Source: an uncultured Pseudomonadota bacterium (GTDB lineage: Bacteria; Pseudomonadota; Gammaproteobacteria; Burkholderiales; SG8-39). Taken from it: a stretch of DNA of 22,143 nucleotides. Within the stretch, counting starts at the first letter, position 1. The number at the start of each line of letters is the position of its first letter. Below, piece by piece: positions 1-7,410 of the stretch. The notes beneath the pieces were generated by a model that was given only the letters and a program-made list of their open reading frames with translations, was not told the origin of the DNA and did no database searches. The stretch is from NCBI GenBank assembly GCA_903895005.1, contig CAITSH010000396.1, positions 1-22,143 of the forward strand, in the 5' to 3' direction. A program made the translations under genes and the position numbers.

Positions 1-132
1 CGGCTAACCGAAGCCAAACTCCGATCGATTGCAGACCAGCTAAACCAACGACCACGCAAGTGTCTTGGCTACCTGACCCCGCACGAGGTACTCTTCGGCC
101 TCAAGCCCATACCCATTGCGCTTCGAACTTAA
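1..132 (+). CDS. IS30-family transposase, C-terminal fragment (cut by window edge)
   Basis: The first 43 codons are open from base 1 and end in TAA at 130-132. The peptide contains LNQRPRKCLGYLTPHEVLF, the conserved C-terminal signature of IS30-family DDE transposases (LN.RPRK.LG..TP.E), in the part of the catalytic domain that follows the last acidic residue. The rest of the gene lies to the left of the window, so integrity of the element cannot be judged. The insertion sequence should end within a few tens of bases after the stop; I could not define its terminal inverted repeat because the partner end is missing. Its presence marks the left end of a repeat-rich accessory region. Confidence 0.85.
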   Translation, partial: RLTEAKLRSIADQLNQRPRKCLGYLTPHEVLFGLKPIPIALRT

Positions 133-143
133 ATTCGCACACC

Positions 144-178
144 GTCTGGAAACGCCCGTCTGGCGCGGGTTTCCAGAC
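144..178. repeat. REP-like hairpin element, copy 1
   Basis: A 10 bp perfect stem (GTCTGGAAAC at 144-153, GTTTCCAGAC at 169-178) encloses an inner CCCG/CGGG stem. The same core (GGAAA-GCCCGTCTG-GCGGG-TTTCC) recurs at 1988-2020 and, inverted, at 5979-6015. No T-run follows, so it looks like a repetitive palindrome rather than a standard terminator. Confidence 0.75.
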
Positions 179-285
179 GACGGCCTTATGAAAAAGATAT
201 TAATCCGGCACAGGCTCACCAAGTGAGCCAACGCCACGCAATACTGCCCTGTACTGTCCGGGCAGGATGACGCGGGAGGGGGCGC

Positions 286-1974
286 ATGACCACACACCAT
301 ATTGAAAGCAAGGCTCAACACACCGCGCACCGCTTCCTGCGTGACTCCCTGCACCCGCCGCGCGCGGCGCAATTCATGGCTGCGCACCCGGGCTGTCTTG
401 ACCCGGTGCGATTGCAACAGTTTATAGACGATGTGTGGACCGACCTGGTGACGCGCCTCGCGTCGCCTGTTCGCGTCATCGAACTCGATGACGAAGGTTA
501 CGAGGGCGACTACCAAATCCAGGAAAGGCAGGTGTGGTTCATCGACACCCTCTGCTACAGGCTGCACGCGACCACCGGGGTGTTCTCCATCAACGCCCTT
601 CAACGCGACGGCACGATGCAAGAGGTGGACGACCGCATCGCAGTGGACCCGCCGCTCATTAGCAACGGCGGCTGGCTCGTGCATTACCTTTACCGCTGGA
701 ACCGCGCCATGCACGCGGTGCTTATCCACCAATCCCGGCCCGGCGGACGCTGGAACCACACGGTGCGGCGCCTCTTCTGGCAGGCGGTGCGGCGCAGCAC
801 CTGGTGGAAGCGCATCCGCTATGCCATGCGCAACGCGCTGGCCCTGGACGCAAAGGCGCTCGCGTGGTGCCGGCAGGGCCGGCCGCGGCACATCAACCAA
901 TCTGTGGACAACCGGCAGTACAACCGCGCCATAGACCTGCGCGCCAACTACGCACAAATCGAGCACGACAACCCGCGCCTGATCTGGCTTTACACCTTCA
1001 TGCTCGATGAAAAAGTGGAACTCCCCCCCGGCGAAGCGATCTCCGCCATGCGCCAGTGGCTCACAGAGCGAAAAGTCAGCCCGGCGGGATGGCGCCTCAT
1101 TGCCAACGGCCGTGAAAAAGACTTCAGGCACATACGCGACTGGATAAGCCCGGAAGGCGCCTACACCAGCCGCCGCATCGAACTCACATTCTGGCTGCGT
1201 TTTTTTGCATCGTTGCGGCGCAAGACGCCCCTTGCACAAGCGGTGCGCAATCTCTTCTTGCACGACTACTTCAAGCCCGCGCGGCACGGCCATGTATTCT
1301 TCCGGGGCGTCGCGATTGACGTGCCGGTGCTCAAAGCGATATTGGCCGAGGCCGAGCGCCGGCTGGCCCAGGGAAGCTTTCGCGCATTCGTGCAGCGCGA
1401 GCTCACTGACATCGTGGTCTGGCTGGAAACCGCCGAGCCCCGTTTGGACACCAACCAGCAAAAGGCCGGCTGGGCCTACCTTGCCGCACGAGCCGCGCAA
1501 TGGCGGGCCGAGACCGCCGAGGCCTCACAACTCGAGCCGATGCGCTGGCGCTCATTGCTCGGAGAAACGCGCATCGGCCCCTGGACCGTGGTGCCGCTGA
1601 CCGACGCCTGGGGCCTGCGCCAGGAAGCGCTGCGCCAGCACCACTGCGTGGACAGCTACCGCCCCGCCTGCATGGATGGCGATAAACGGATTTTTTCGGT
1701 ACGCAACGCCAAAGGACGGCCGGCGGCGACACTCTCGATTTCACTGGAAGACGGCACTTGGAAAGCGCAGAGCCTTCGTGGCGCCTGCAACAAGGCAGTG
1801 GGACCCGGCATGGACGGCCTCGCAGACGAAGCCGCCCGCCGCTACACCGAACTCTGGTGCCTGGAAGCACACCCCGACCCCGCGGCCCTGCCATCGCCGC
1901 CGCCCGCCCCGGCGCCCGCAGAAGACGCCGACGCCTTCAACTACGTACAGGAAATGCTGGCGCAACTTGGCTGA
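286..1974 (+). CDS. PcfJ-like protein
   Basis: 562 residues. The C-terminal part carries the PcfJ-like signature: HHCVDSY at residues 452-458, then a sequence reading roughly R-IFSVRN-GRPAATLSISLEDG and a QSLRGACNKAV motif. This matches the HCV..Y / ..R.....T.E....... / Q.rG..N pattern of that family. PcfJ was named from the enterococcal conjugative plasmid pCF10, and many homologues lie on mobile elements, but their biochemical role is unknown. The ATG is preceded by GGAGGG at 275-280, a good ribosome binding site. The N-terminal 400 residues are rich in Trp, Arg and aromatic residues and I recognise no other domain in them. It sits about 150 bp after an IS30-family gene and is followed by a REP-like hairpin 13 bp after its stop. 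Family assignment is fairly sure; function is not. Confidence 0.8.
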   Translation: MTTHHIESKAQHTAHRFLRDSLHPPRAAQFMAAHPGCLDPVRLQQFIDDVWTDLVTRLASPVRVIELDDEGYEGDYQIQERQVWFIDTLCYRLHATTGVFSINALQRDGTMQEVDDRIAVDPPLISNGGWLVHYLYRWNRAMHAVLIHQSRPGGRWNHTVRRLFWQAVRRSTWWKRIRYAMRNALALDAKALAWCRQGRPRHINQSVDNRQYNRAIDLRANYAQIEHDNPRLIWLYTFMLDEKVELPPGEAISAMRQWLTERKVSPAGWRLIANGREKDFRHIRDWISPEGAYTSRRIELTFWLRFFASLRRKTPLAQAVRNLFLHDYFKPARHGHVFFRGVAIDVPVLKAILAEAERRLAQGSFRAFVQRELTDIVVWLETAEPRLDTNQQKAGWAYLAARAAQWRAETAEASQLEPMRWRSLLGETRIGPWTVVPLTDAWGLRQEALRQHHCVDSYRPACMDGDKRIFSVRNAKGRPAATLSISLEDGTWKAQSLRGACNKAVGPGMDGLADEAARRYTELWCLEAHPDPAALPSPPPAPAPAEDADAFNYVQEMLAQLG

Positions 1975-1987
1975 GCGCGGCATACCA

Positions 1988-2020
1988 GCTGGAAACGCCC
2001 GTCTGATGCGGCTTTCCAGC
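1988..2020. repeat. REP-like hairpin element, copy 2
   Basis: GCTGGAAA at 1988-1995 pairs with TTTCCAGC at 2013-2020. The interior GCCCGTCTG matches copy 1 exactly. The element starts 13 bp after the PcfJ-like stop codon and could also stabilise that transcript's 3' end. Confidence 0.75.
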
Positions 2021-2051
2021 CGATTACCCCACCACCAGCCCCGCAACGTAT

Positions 2052-2170
2052 CCCCTCTCCCTCGACGGGAGAGGGCCAGGGGCGAAGCCGGGGTTTCGTG
2101 GAGCGAAGCTCCGCGCCGGATGAGCGGCATCGGCCTAACGGCCGATGTGCGCCCTGCAAGGGAGGGTGAA
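2052..2170 (+). repeat. Three-hairpin interspersed element, copy A
   Basis: About 120 bp with three consecutive stem-loops: CCCTCTCCC/GGGAGAGGG (2053-2061, 2067-2075), GGAGC/GCTCC (2100-2104, 2108-2112) and CATCGGCC/GGCCGATG (2128-2135, 2140-2147). It ends near a CCCTGCAAGGG motif. Copies occur at 5054-5170 (same orientation) and 7482-7596 (inverted). It fills most of the gap between the PcfJ-like and MazG-like genes; the remaining bases to 2300 show nothing I can name. Confidence 0.75.
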
Positions 2171-2308
2171 AGCCAAGAACAGCGACCAAAGTCCACCCAC
2201 CCCAAATCTTCCGGCCTATCCCTCCAAACCCCCTCCCCTCAATGCTATCCTGCCCCTCACACCAACCATGCCAAAGCATGGCCCCACCACGAGCCACTTG
2301 GGAGTGAA

Positions 2309-2641
2309 GTGACCCGCCTGATCGACACCGCCGCCCTCGAACGCGCCCTGGAAGAATTTGCCAAGGCTCGCGACTGGGAACAATTCCATTCTCCCAAAAA
2401 CCTCGCCATGGCCCTGACCGGCGAAGTGGGCGAACTGGTTGAACTATTTCAATGGCTCACCGAAGCGCAGTCGCGCGACGCCATGAAAGACCCGGTGCTG
2501 GCGATGCGCATACAGGAAGAGATGGCGGATGTGATGCTTTACCTGGTGCGGATGGCGGGTGTGTTGGGGGTGGATATGGATAAAGCGGTGAGGGACAAAA
2601 TGAAAGGAAATGCATCGAAATATCCAAGCGAACGCGAATAA
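2309..2641 (+). CDS. MazG-like / dCTPase-type nucleotide pyrophosphohydrolase
   Basis: 110 residues from a GTG with GGAG at 2301-2304. The all-alpha MazG-like fold is indicated by the paired metal-binding motifs EVGE (E39, E42) and EEMAD (E71, D74). The stretch RDWEQFHSPKNLAMALTGEV closely resembles the N-terminal helix region of dCTPP1-type enzymes, which hydrolyse dCTP or modified dNTPs to the monophosphate and pyrophosphate (house-cleaning). It reads straight through to KYPSERE and stops exactly where base composition falls. Many relatives continue with a short Lys/Arg-rich tail after KYP, so the last residues may have been replaced at a recombination border. The catalytic core is complete. 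The upstream reading frame is open for a long way but the homology begins only at this GTG. Confidence 0.85.
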   Translation: MTRLIDTAALERALEEFAKARDWEQFHSPKNLAMALTGEVGELVELFQWLTEAQSRDAMKDPVLAMRIQEEMADVMLYLVRMAGVLGVDMDKAVRDKMKGNASKYPSERE

Positions 2642-4420
2642 AAATAGCTCTCGACTAATCGCGCAACAATATTGTCCCAATATGTCCGCTAGAAATTCTT
2701 CTGGAGCAAACATCGCGGCATTTGATCCAAATTGAACAGCCTATCTAAATATACTTAGCTGGCTTACCAGCAGGGAAAGGTTGTTTGGTCGCAATTCGTA
2801 AAACAGATTCCATGTTTTGGCGCATAAATTACTGCGGGAGGCTCACTGAGTGAGCTTCAGGGTCCCTAGTGTCACAAGCCGTAGGGAGCCATTTGGACTC
2901 TTCACGCGTCAAAGGAGTGCAGTGGGATTGAAAACCAATGCCTGGACGCTTGCTGACTGGAACGCGGCATTAGTAAATGCCGTATTCCTTCGCGCTTCTC
3001 GTGCGAACGCCACCCTAAGTAGGATTGATACGACGGGGAAGCTATTCGTTGAGATTACCGGCGACCCTGATAAGGAGGCGTCGAAACGCCTTTTCATTGC
3101 GGCATTTGGTAGGGATCCTGCCGCGATTCGTGCGCTCTTTACTTGGTCTGGAAAGATCGTAGCGCAAACGACCCGGGAAGGGATTCCCCCCACATTCGCA
3201 GCCCTGTACTTATCCTTGCTAGCGGCGAGCGCCGACGACAACACTTACACCGAGGGCAATTTTCGGAGCCGGTTTGCAGCGCTAGTTGCTCCCGTCGATA
3301 TCGGGACATACAGCTTCAGCGACTTACCGAAAATCTGGCTGCATGTCGCTAATTGGAGCAGTCAACGGGCACAGAAAAAGGAAGATTGCGCGACCTTACT
3401 CTTGCCTGACCCCCAAAGCGAAACGATTATCGGACACTCGAAGAGAATCGCTTTCCCTACGTATAGGGACGAGAAGCTACTGCGAGTGATACTGCGTGAC
3501 GATAAGCTAGATAGCCAGTCCACGTTCGCGAATGTTGTCGGATCCATCTATAAACGAATCTCACGGTTCAGTAGCAATTTTCGGGATGAGTTCGAGTTTT
3601 TTCGAAAACTTGCGGTTAGCGCTCGCAAAGAAGAGGCCTACGACAGCCCATTCTGGGGGGCTGTCCTTGATATCACAACGGAAGCCGAGGAAGATCATTT
3701 AGGCACGAGCGGTCGATTCCGGCTCCAAGTAGATATATCCGATCCACAGCATCCGGAGCTATTCCTCCTCGCTGATGAATTCGGATTCAAGTCCCTACGC
3801 TCAGATGAAAAATCGACGTTCGATCGACCACGCGATGTCTATTCAATGCTGTGGAAATGTCCCGGTGGGATCGTCACGATCCAGTCCCTTATTTCGCTTG
3901 CCAAGCGAAACAGCGCATTTGCCCAATCCAAAATTGGTCGATCCTTTGGGGTGGGATGGTTGGTTCTTTTCCCAGATGCGTGGGGCAATATGGCATCAGA
4001 CGGGGAATACTATTCATCCGGTCCAATTTGCTTTTTAGTACGCAAGACACACGGACCCGAATTAGAGAAGCAATTGGTGCACTTGGGCTTGCAGTGGACA
4101 ACAGTATCGAGCCCCGAAGTATTGATGGAATGGCAAATGTTTGCTATTGCCTCGATAAGCACCAGATCCCGAGACAGGTTGGCGGAGATGCTTCCCGATG
4201 AGGCGCAGGGCGCCCTGCGCCTAGGGTGGCGCCCGCCACAGCCGAGGCTGAGCGGCGGCGCTTGGCTTGGTCAGGCCTTGCTATTAAACCCAGCAAGCAA
4301 TCCGATGGTCCGGCTGGAAGATGGCATATCCGGTCAATACCAAATTCTTGGTAAGGATCGACAGGAGCTTGCGGCCGGCGAACTAGCGCAACGCGACGAG
4401 GACTTTTACATCCCACCTGC
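2642..4420 (+). other. AT-richer inserted or replaced block
   Basis: Between the MazG-like stop and the point where queE coding sequence resumes (about 4421), base composition is visibly lower in GC than both sides. The first 200 bp (2642-2849) are AT-rich and hold no gene I can support. The rest is one unrecognised gene. The right border falls inside the queE reading frame and the left border at the 3' end of the MazG-like gene, as expected if foreign DNA replaced a native segment. Confidence 0.6.
2850..4420 (+). pseudogene. Unrecognised large protein, 3' end lost at the junction with queE
   Basis: Coding sequence runs from a GTG with GGGAGG at 2836-2841. An alternative start is GTG 2922 or TTG 2928 behind AAAGGAG at 2911-2917. 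About 520 native codons can be seen. I do not recognise the family securely. Visible parts are a Trp/Ala-rich N-terminus (WTLADWNAALVNAVFL), a helical block around PPTFAALYLSLLAASADD-NFRSRFAAL, a middle Asp/Phe-rich section and a beta-rich end (LSGGAWLGQALLLNP). The layout faintly recalls large uncharacterised proteins found in defence islands; that is only an impression. There are no transmembrane segments and no Walker or nuclease motif that I can point to. After about 4420 the frame continues to a stop at 5031-5033, but there it overlaps queE out of frame, so some 200 residues of Arg/Ala/Ser-rich tail are not native. Composition is more AT-rich than its neighbours, suggesting transfer. Confidence 0.55.
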
Positions 4421-5044
4421 GAAGGCGCGCAAACGGGCCGCCCGGCGGTGTTCTGCCGCTTCGCAGGCTGCAACCTCTGGAGCGGCCTTGAGCGCGACCG
4501 CGCCGGCGCGGTGTGCAGCTTTTGCGACACGGATTTTGTCGGAACGGACGGCGAAGGCGGCGGCAAGTTCGCCACGGCCGAGTTACTGGCTGCGGCGGTG
4601 GCGGCCAAGTGGCCGGGGGGTAGTACTGGTGGCGACTTCGTCACTAGTGACAAAGTTGGCAAACCGTTTGTCGTATGCACCGGCGGCGAGCCGTTGCTGC
4701 AGCTCGATGCGCCGCTGGTGGCGGCGCTGCACGCAGCGGGCTTTGAGATCGCCATCGAGACCAACGGCACCCAGGCCGCACCTGCGGGCATCGACTGGAT
4801 TTGCGTCAGCCCCAAGGCCGATGCGCCGATCGTGCTCACAGCCGGCCACGAACTCAAGCTCGTGTACCCGCAAGCCAAGGCGCAGCCCGAACGCTTTGAA
4901 GGGCTGGCGTTCGATCATTTTTTTCTGCAACCCATGGACGGCCCCCACAAGGCCGCCAACACGCTCGCGACCATTGAATACTGCAAGGCACACCCGCAGT
5001 GGCGGCTTGGCGTGCAGACGCACAAGATTTTAGGGATTGCGTAG
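4421..5044 (+). pseudogene. queE: 7-carboxy-7-deazaguanine synthase, 5'-truncated
   Basis: Reading in frame from 4421 gives EGAQTGRPAVFCRFAGCNLW, the start of the QueE core. The radical-SAM cluster motif CX14CX2C follows (GCNLWSG...AVCSFCDTDF), the variant reported for Burkholderia QueE, then the SAM-binding TGGEPLLQLD and the C-terminal LGVQTHKILGIA before TAG. QueE converts 6-carboxytetrahydropterin to CDG in queuosine/7-deazaguanine biosynthesis. The usual first ~15-20 residues, including the Leu-Gln-Gly that precedes EGA and helps hold substrate, are missing: upstream bases belong to the unrelated gene and a stop in this frame lies at 4352-4354. The only internal start is GTG 4448, beyond the lost segment, so a functional enzyme is unlikely. 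Identification is firm; whether an intact copy exists elsewhere is unknown. Confidence 0.85.
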
Positions 5045-5053
5045 GGGGAATTG

Positions 5054-5170
5054 TCCCCTCCCCACTGGCGAGGGGCTGGGCGGGGGTTTCGCGGAGCACT
5101 GCTCCGCCCCTGTCCAGCGGCATCGGCCTACCGGCCGATGCGCGCACTGCAAGGGGGCTGGGGAGAGGGG
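5054..5170 (+). repeat. Three-hairpin interspersed element, copy B
   Basis: Begins 10 bp after the queE stop. Stems: CCCCTC.../GAGGGG near 5055-5074, GGAGC/GCTCC (5093-5097, 5101-5105) and CATCGGCC/GGCCGATG (5121-5128, 5133-5140). Same order and orientation as the copy at 2052. Confidence 0.75.
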
Positions 5171-5210
5171 GGATGTGCCTCACGCGCACCAGCAATGCGC
5201 TTCGACCATC

Positions 5211-5246
5211 CCCCTCTCTCTGTCTCTCCCCCGCGAGGGGGGAGAG
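5211..5246. repeat. C/T-rich hairpin, copy 1
   Basis: A pyrimidine run (CCTCTCTCTGTCTCTCCCCC) ends in the stem CTCTCCCCC (5224-5232) / GGGGGGAGAG (5237-5246). The run is repeated almost exactly at about 6307-6329. From here to 5328 no gene is visible. Confidence 0.55.
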
Positions 5247-5328
5247 GACGTGCTACGAAAATACGTCGCACTTACGAATTAACTGAATCGCGTACCTGTA
5301 TGGCACGTACCCCTTGATTAAGGGTCCG

Positions 5329-5616
5329 CTAACGGGCTTTTGCAACAGTTCGCTTTAGCGCAGTGTTAATTCGCGTTTGCCATCCGGCGCCATCCGCCTT
5401 GAAATGCTCGATTATTTCTGCGTCAAGGCGAAGCGTGACCTGAGCCTTCGGGCGGGCCTTGGGCGGGCGCCCGCGCGAGCGCAGCATTTCTTTTGCCACC
5501 TTAGTCCCGACCAGTTTGGGCAGCACCTCGCGCGCGGGGCGCATGCGCGCGAAGTCACGTGCGGTGAGCTCGCGCACCTCACCGGATTTATTCGTCAGTG
5601 GGCGTTGCTTCTTCAT
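5329..5616 (-). CDS. brnA: BrnA-type antitoxin
   Basis: 95 residues. The C-terminal half has the BrnA antitoxin signature VTLRLDAEIIEHFKADGAGW followed by QTRINTALKR, a ribbon-helix-helix DNA-binding segment (about residues 60-90). The N-terminal half is Lys/Arg-rich and would wrap the toxin. In characterised systems BrnA neutralises BrnT by forming a tetramer with it and represses the shared promoter. The start codon lies inside the 3' end of the upstream brnT-like gene (29 bp overlap), the usual arrangement with toxin first, implying coupled translation. The family match is clear. Confidence 0.9.
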   Translation of the reverse strand: MKKQRPLTNKSGEVRELTARDFARMRPAREVLPKLVGTKVAKEMLRSRGRPPKARPKAQVTLRLDAEIIEHFKADGAGWQTRINTALKRTVAKAR

Positions 5617-5869
5617 ATCTTCGTACCTCGCGCATATTGGCTTTCCTGAGGCTGATTACCCGGATACCGCCGGGAACCGGCACAAAACAAAGCACGTGAA
5701 TTCGTTCGTCAAGATATCCCGTGGCCAAAAACCGGCGTTCGCCGTAGTCGTGCCGTTCGTCTTCAGACACGAGCGCATTCGTCCATTCAAAATCCGCAGC
5801 GCGATCAAAAGGCAATCCGCGTTCCCGCGCATTGCGATCGCTTTTGGCGACGTCGAAGGTTATCCGCAT
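5588..5869 (-). CDS. brnT: BrnT-type ribonuclease toxin
   Basis: 93 residues, matching the BrnT family along its whole length. It begins with an ITFD..K..RNARERGLPF helix-strand region and includes DERHDYGERRFLATGYL and VRVISLRKANMREVRRYEE (with the variation Ile-Arg-Val at the start of the latter). BrnT is a RelE-fold ribonuclease that halts translation under stress. It is the first gene of the pair and overlaps the antitoxin gene. I see no clear ribosome binding site: the ATG lies just after the AT-rich stretch at 5870-5894, where the promoter is expected and where BrnA would autoregulate. No inactivating change is visible. Confidence 0.9.
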   Translation of the reverse strand: MRITFDVAKSDRNARERGLPFDRAADFEWTNALVSEDERHDYGERRFLATGYLDERIHVLCFVPVPGGIRVISLRKANMREVRRYEEATPTDE

Positions 5870-5978
5870 TGATTATCGTAGTTACATTAAATAAGCGCAA
5901 GTTTGGGGCTGCTTTCGGATTTTTAACGCGCGAGCTTGGCTTTGGGGTGACACGGGCCGGGCGGTGCAATTGCGCGAA

Positions 5979-6015
5979 TAGCTGGAAACCCGCGCCAGTC
6001 GGGCATTTCCAGCTA
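5979..6015. repeat. REP-like hairpin element, copy 3 (inverted)
   Basis: TAGCTGGAAA (5979-5988) pairs with TTTCCAGCTA (6006-6015). Its reverse complement matches the copies at 144 and 1988, including the GCCCG-CTGGCGCGGG interior. It lies in a 568 bp gene-free stretch (5870-6437) that is almost entirely repeats. Confidence 0.75.
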
Positions 6016-6030
6016 TCGAAGCAGTGATAA

Positions 6031-6122
6031 CCCCAGGGATTCCGCCCCGATGGAGTCCCCGGAGGTGGGCGGGTTTGACCTAAGAAATCCCCGGAGGGGG
6101 CGCTTCGCGGCATGGAATGACG
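6031..6122. repeat. GTCATTCC-type repeat with a 'GGGTTTGACCTAAGAAATCC' segment
   Basis: Contains the segment GGGTTTGACCTAAGAAATCC (plus CCCGGAGGGG) that recurs at 9304-9376 and 10505-10577, and ends in GGAATGACG. It is a degenerate member of the widespread GTCATTCCCGC/GGAATGAC repeat class of proteobacterial intergenic regions. Confidence 0.65.
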
Positions 6123-6153
6123 AAATAATTTACCAATGCCGGAACGAAGACGC

Positions 6154-6268
6154 CGTCATTCCCGCGCAAGCGGGAATCCATGGGGTCGGGATGCGCCGCA
6201 TTGAATTGCACATATCCCATACGACGAACCCCATGGATTCCGGGTCCGCTTTGCGTCCCGGAATGACG
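6154..6268. repeat. Composite GTCATTCC-type element with inverted ends
   Basis: Starts CGTCATTCCCGC and ends CCCGGAATGACG, so its ends are inverted repeats of each other. It holds the hairpin ATTCCCGC-GCAA-GCGGGAAT (6158-6177) and a CCCCATGGATTCCGGGT segment shared with the repeats near 9306 and 10507. Such elements are common in betaproteobacteria. Confidence 0.7.
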
Positions 6269-6304
6269 GGGGTGGGGTGAGGCTGGACTTGTATGCGGGC
6301 TTTT

Positions 6305-6343
6305 CGCCTCTCTCTGTCTCTCCCCCCGCAGAGGGGGCGGGGA
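6305..6343. repeat. C/T-rich hairpin, copy 2
   Basis: Repeats the pyrimidine run at 5211-5232 and is followed by GAGGGGGCGGGG, which can pair with it. Both copies are followed by a GTGCT motif about 10 bp later (near 5250 and 6346), so the repeat extends beyond the hairpin. Confidence 0.5.
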
Positions 6344-6437
6344 ACGTGCTGATAAAATGCAGCGCGCTTCGACTCAAGGTCGCTTTATCGCATTCTCGCT
6401 TCGCTACTTCACCGCCCGCATCCCCGAAAGTATCTAT

Positions 6438-7403
6438 ATGACGTTCATCCGCTTCACTTCACTCGCAGCCTCCGCCCTCGCCGCCCTGCTCTTTACCAGT
6501 GCCGTGCTGGCGCAGGCTTACCCGACCAAACCAATTCGCGTGTTGCTGCCCTTTGCAGGCGGCACCGATGCGGTGGCGCGCTTGTTGTCGTTCAAGGCAT
6601 CGCCTGCGCTGGGGCAGCAGTTGGTGGTGGAGCAGCGCCTGGGGGCGGGGGGCAATATTGCGCATGAGGCGGTGGCCAAGGCGGCGCCCGATGGCTACAC
6701 GCTCCTGATGGCGGCACCGCCGCTGGTGATCAACCCGTTTTTGCACAAGGTGAATTACGACCCGCTCAAAGACCTGGTACCGGTGGCGCTCTTAACGGCG
6801 ATTCCGAACGTGCTGGTGGTGCATCCGTCGGTCAAGGCCAATACGCTTACCGAGCTGCTCGCGCTGGCGCGCGCCAACCCGGGCAAGCTCACTTACGGTT
6901 CGGGTGGCGTGGGCTCGAGCAACCACCTAGCGGCCGAGCTGATGAAGGCCTCGGCTAAAGTCGACATCGTGCACGTGCCCTACAAGAGCGCCACGCTCGC
7001 GCTCACCGCGGCCCTGGGTGGCGAGACCGATGTGGTGATCGTGGCGGCCTCAAGTGCGGCTTCGTATGTAAAAGACGGTCGCATGCGGGCCCTCGCGGTG
7101 CTCGACACCAAGCGCTCAAGCGCGATGCCCAGCGTGCCCACCGCCGCCGAGGCTGGCATGGCCGAGCTTGTTGCAGTGAACTGGTACATCCTGCTCGCCC
7201 CCGCCGGCACACCGCAGGCGATTGTCGACAGGCTCAATGCCGAGTCGGTAAAAGCCATGGCCGCACCCGATATGCGCGAGCGCCTGGTGGGCCTGGGTGG
7301 AGAGCCGTCGAGCCTGTCGCCAGCCGAGACGGCGGCATTTTTGAAGAAGGATTCGGCGCAGTGGGGCAAGGTGATTCACGAGCGCGGGATCAAGGGGGAG
7401 TGA
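6438..7403 (+). CDS. Bug/TctC-family periplasmic substrate-binding protein
   Basis: 321 residues from ATG 6438, chosen because it gives a typical Sec signal peptide (MTFIRF then a long Ala/Leu core to AVLAQA, cleavage near residue 27) followed at once by YPTKPIRVLLPFAGG, the classic mature N-terminus of the Bug family. Other family marks are VVEQRLGAGGNIAHEAVAKAAPDGYTLL, LTYGSGGVGSSNHLAAELM and a C-terminal AWGL-like helical region. These proteins bind carboxylates or other small organic acids, sometimes with a TctAB membrane pair. No TctA or TctB gene is next to it, which is usual for the many orphan Bug genes of Burkholderiales. The ribosome binding site is weak (GAAAG at 6425-6429). Flanked on both sides by repeat elements. 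Ligand unknown. Confidence 0.9.
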   Translation: MTFIRFTSLAASALAALLFTSAVLAQAYPTKPIRVLLPFAGGTDAVARLLSFKASPALGQQLVVEQRLGAGGNIAHEAVAKAAPDGYTLLMAAPPLVINPFLHKVNYDPLKDLVPVALLTAIPNVLVVHPSVKANTLTELLALARANPGKLTYGSGGVGSSNHLAAELMKASAKVDIVHVPYKSATLALTAALGGETDVVIVAASSAASYVKDGRMRALAVLDTKRSSAMPSVPTAAEAGMAELVAVNWYILLAPAGTPQAIVDRLNAESVKAMAAPDMRERLVGLGGEPSSLSPAETAAFLKKDSAQWGKVIHERGIKGE

Positions 7404-7410
7404 CCCCATT

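Noticed and set aside
40..1500. 486-codon open frame on the - strand
   Set aside because: It is antisense to the PcfJ-like gene, has no recognisable motifs, and is Arg/Ala/Val/His-rich as expected for the complement of GC-rich coding DNA.
2722..2755. Promoter in the AT-rich stretch before the unknown gene
   Set aside because: TTGAAC and TATACT are only 12 bp apart, and TTGATC is too far away; no acceptable spacing.
4421..5033. C-terminal 200 residues of the unknown protein as a genuine domain
   Set aside because: The stretch overlaps queE in a different frame, is rich in Arg/Ala/Ser/Pro, and queE explains the codon pattern.
5302..5325. Second sigma-54-like site (TGGCAC near 5303)
   Set aside because: The spacing to the next TTG is wrong and the -12 GC is absent.
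5872..5900. Sigma-70 promoter for brnT (TTGCGC, 17 bp, GATAAT on the - strand)
   Set aside because: The boxes and spacing look good, but the start would fall within or after the ATG, so the real promoter or start may differ.
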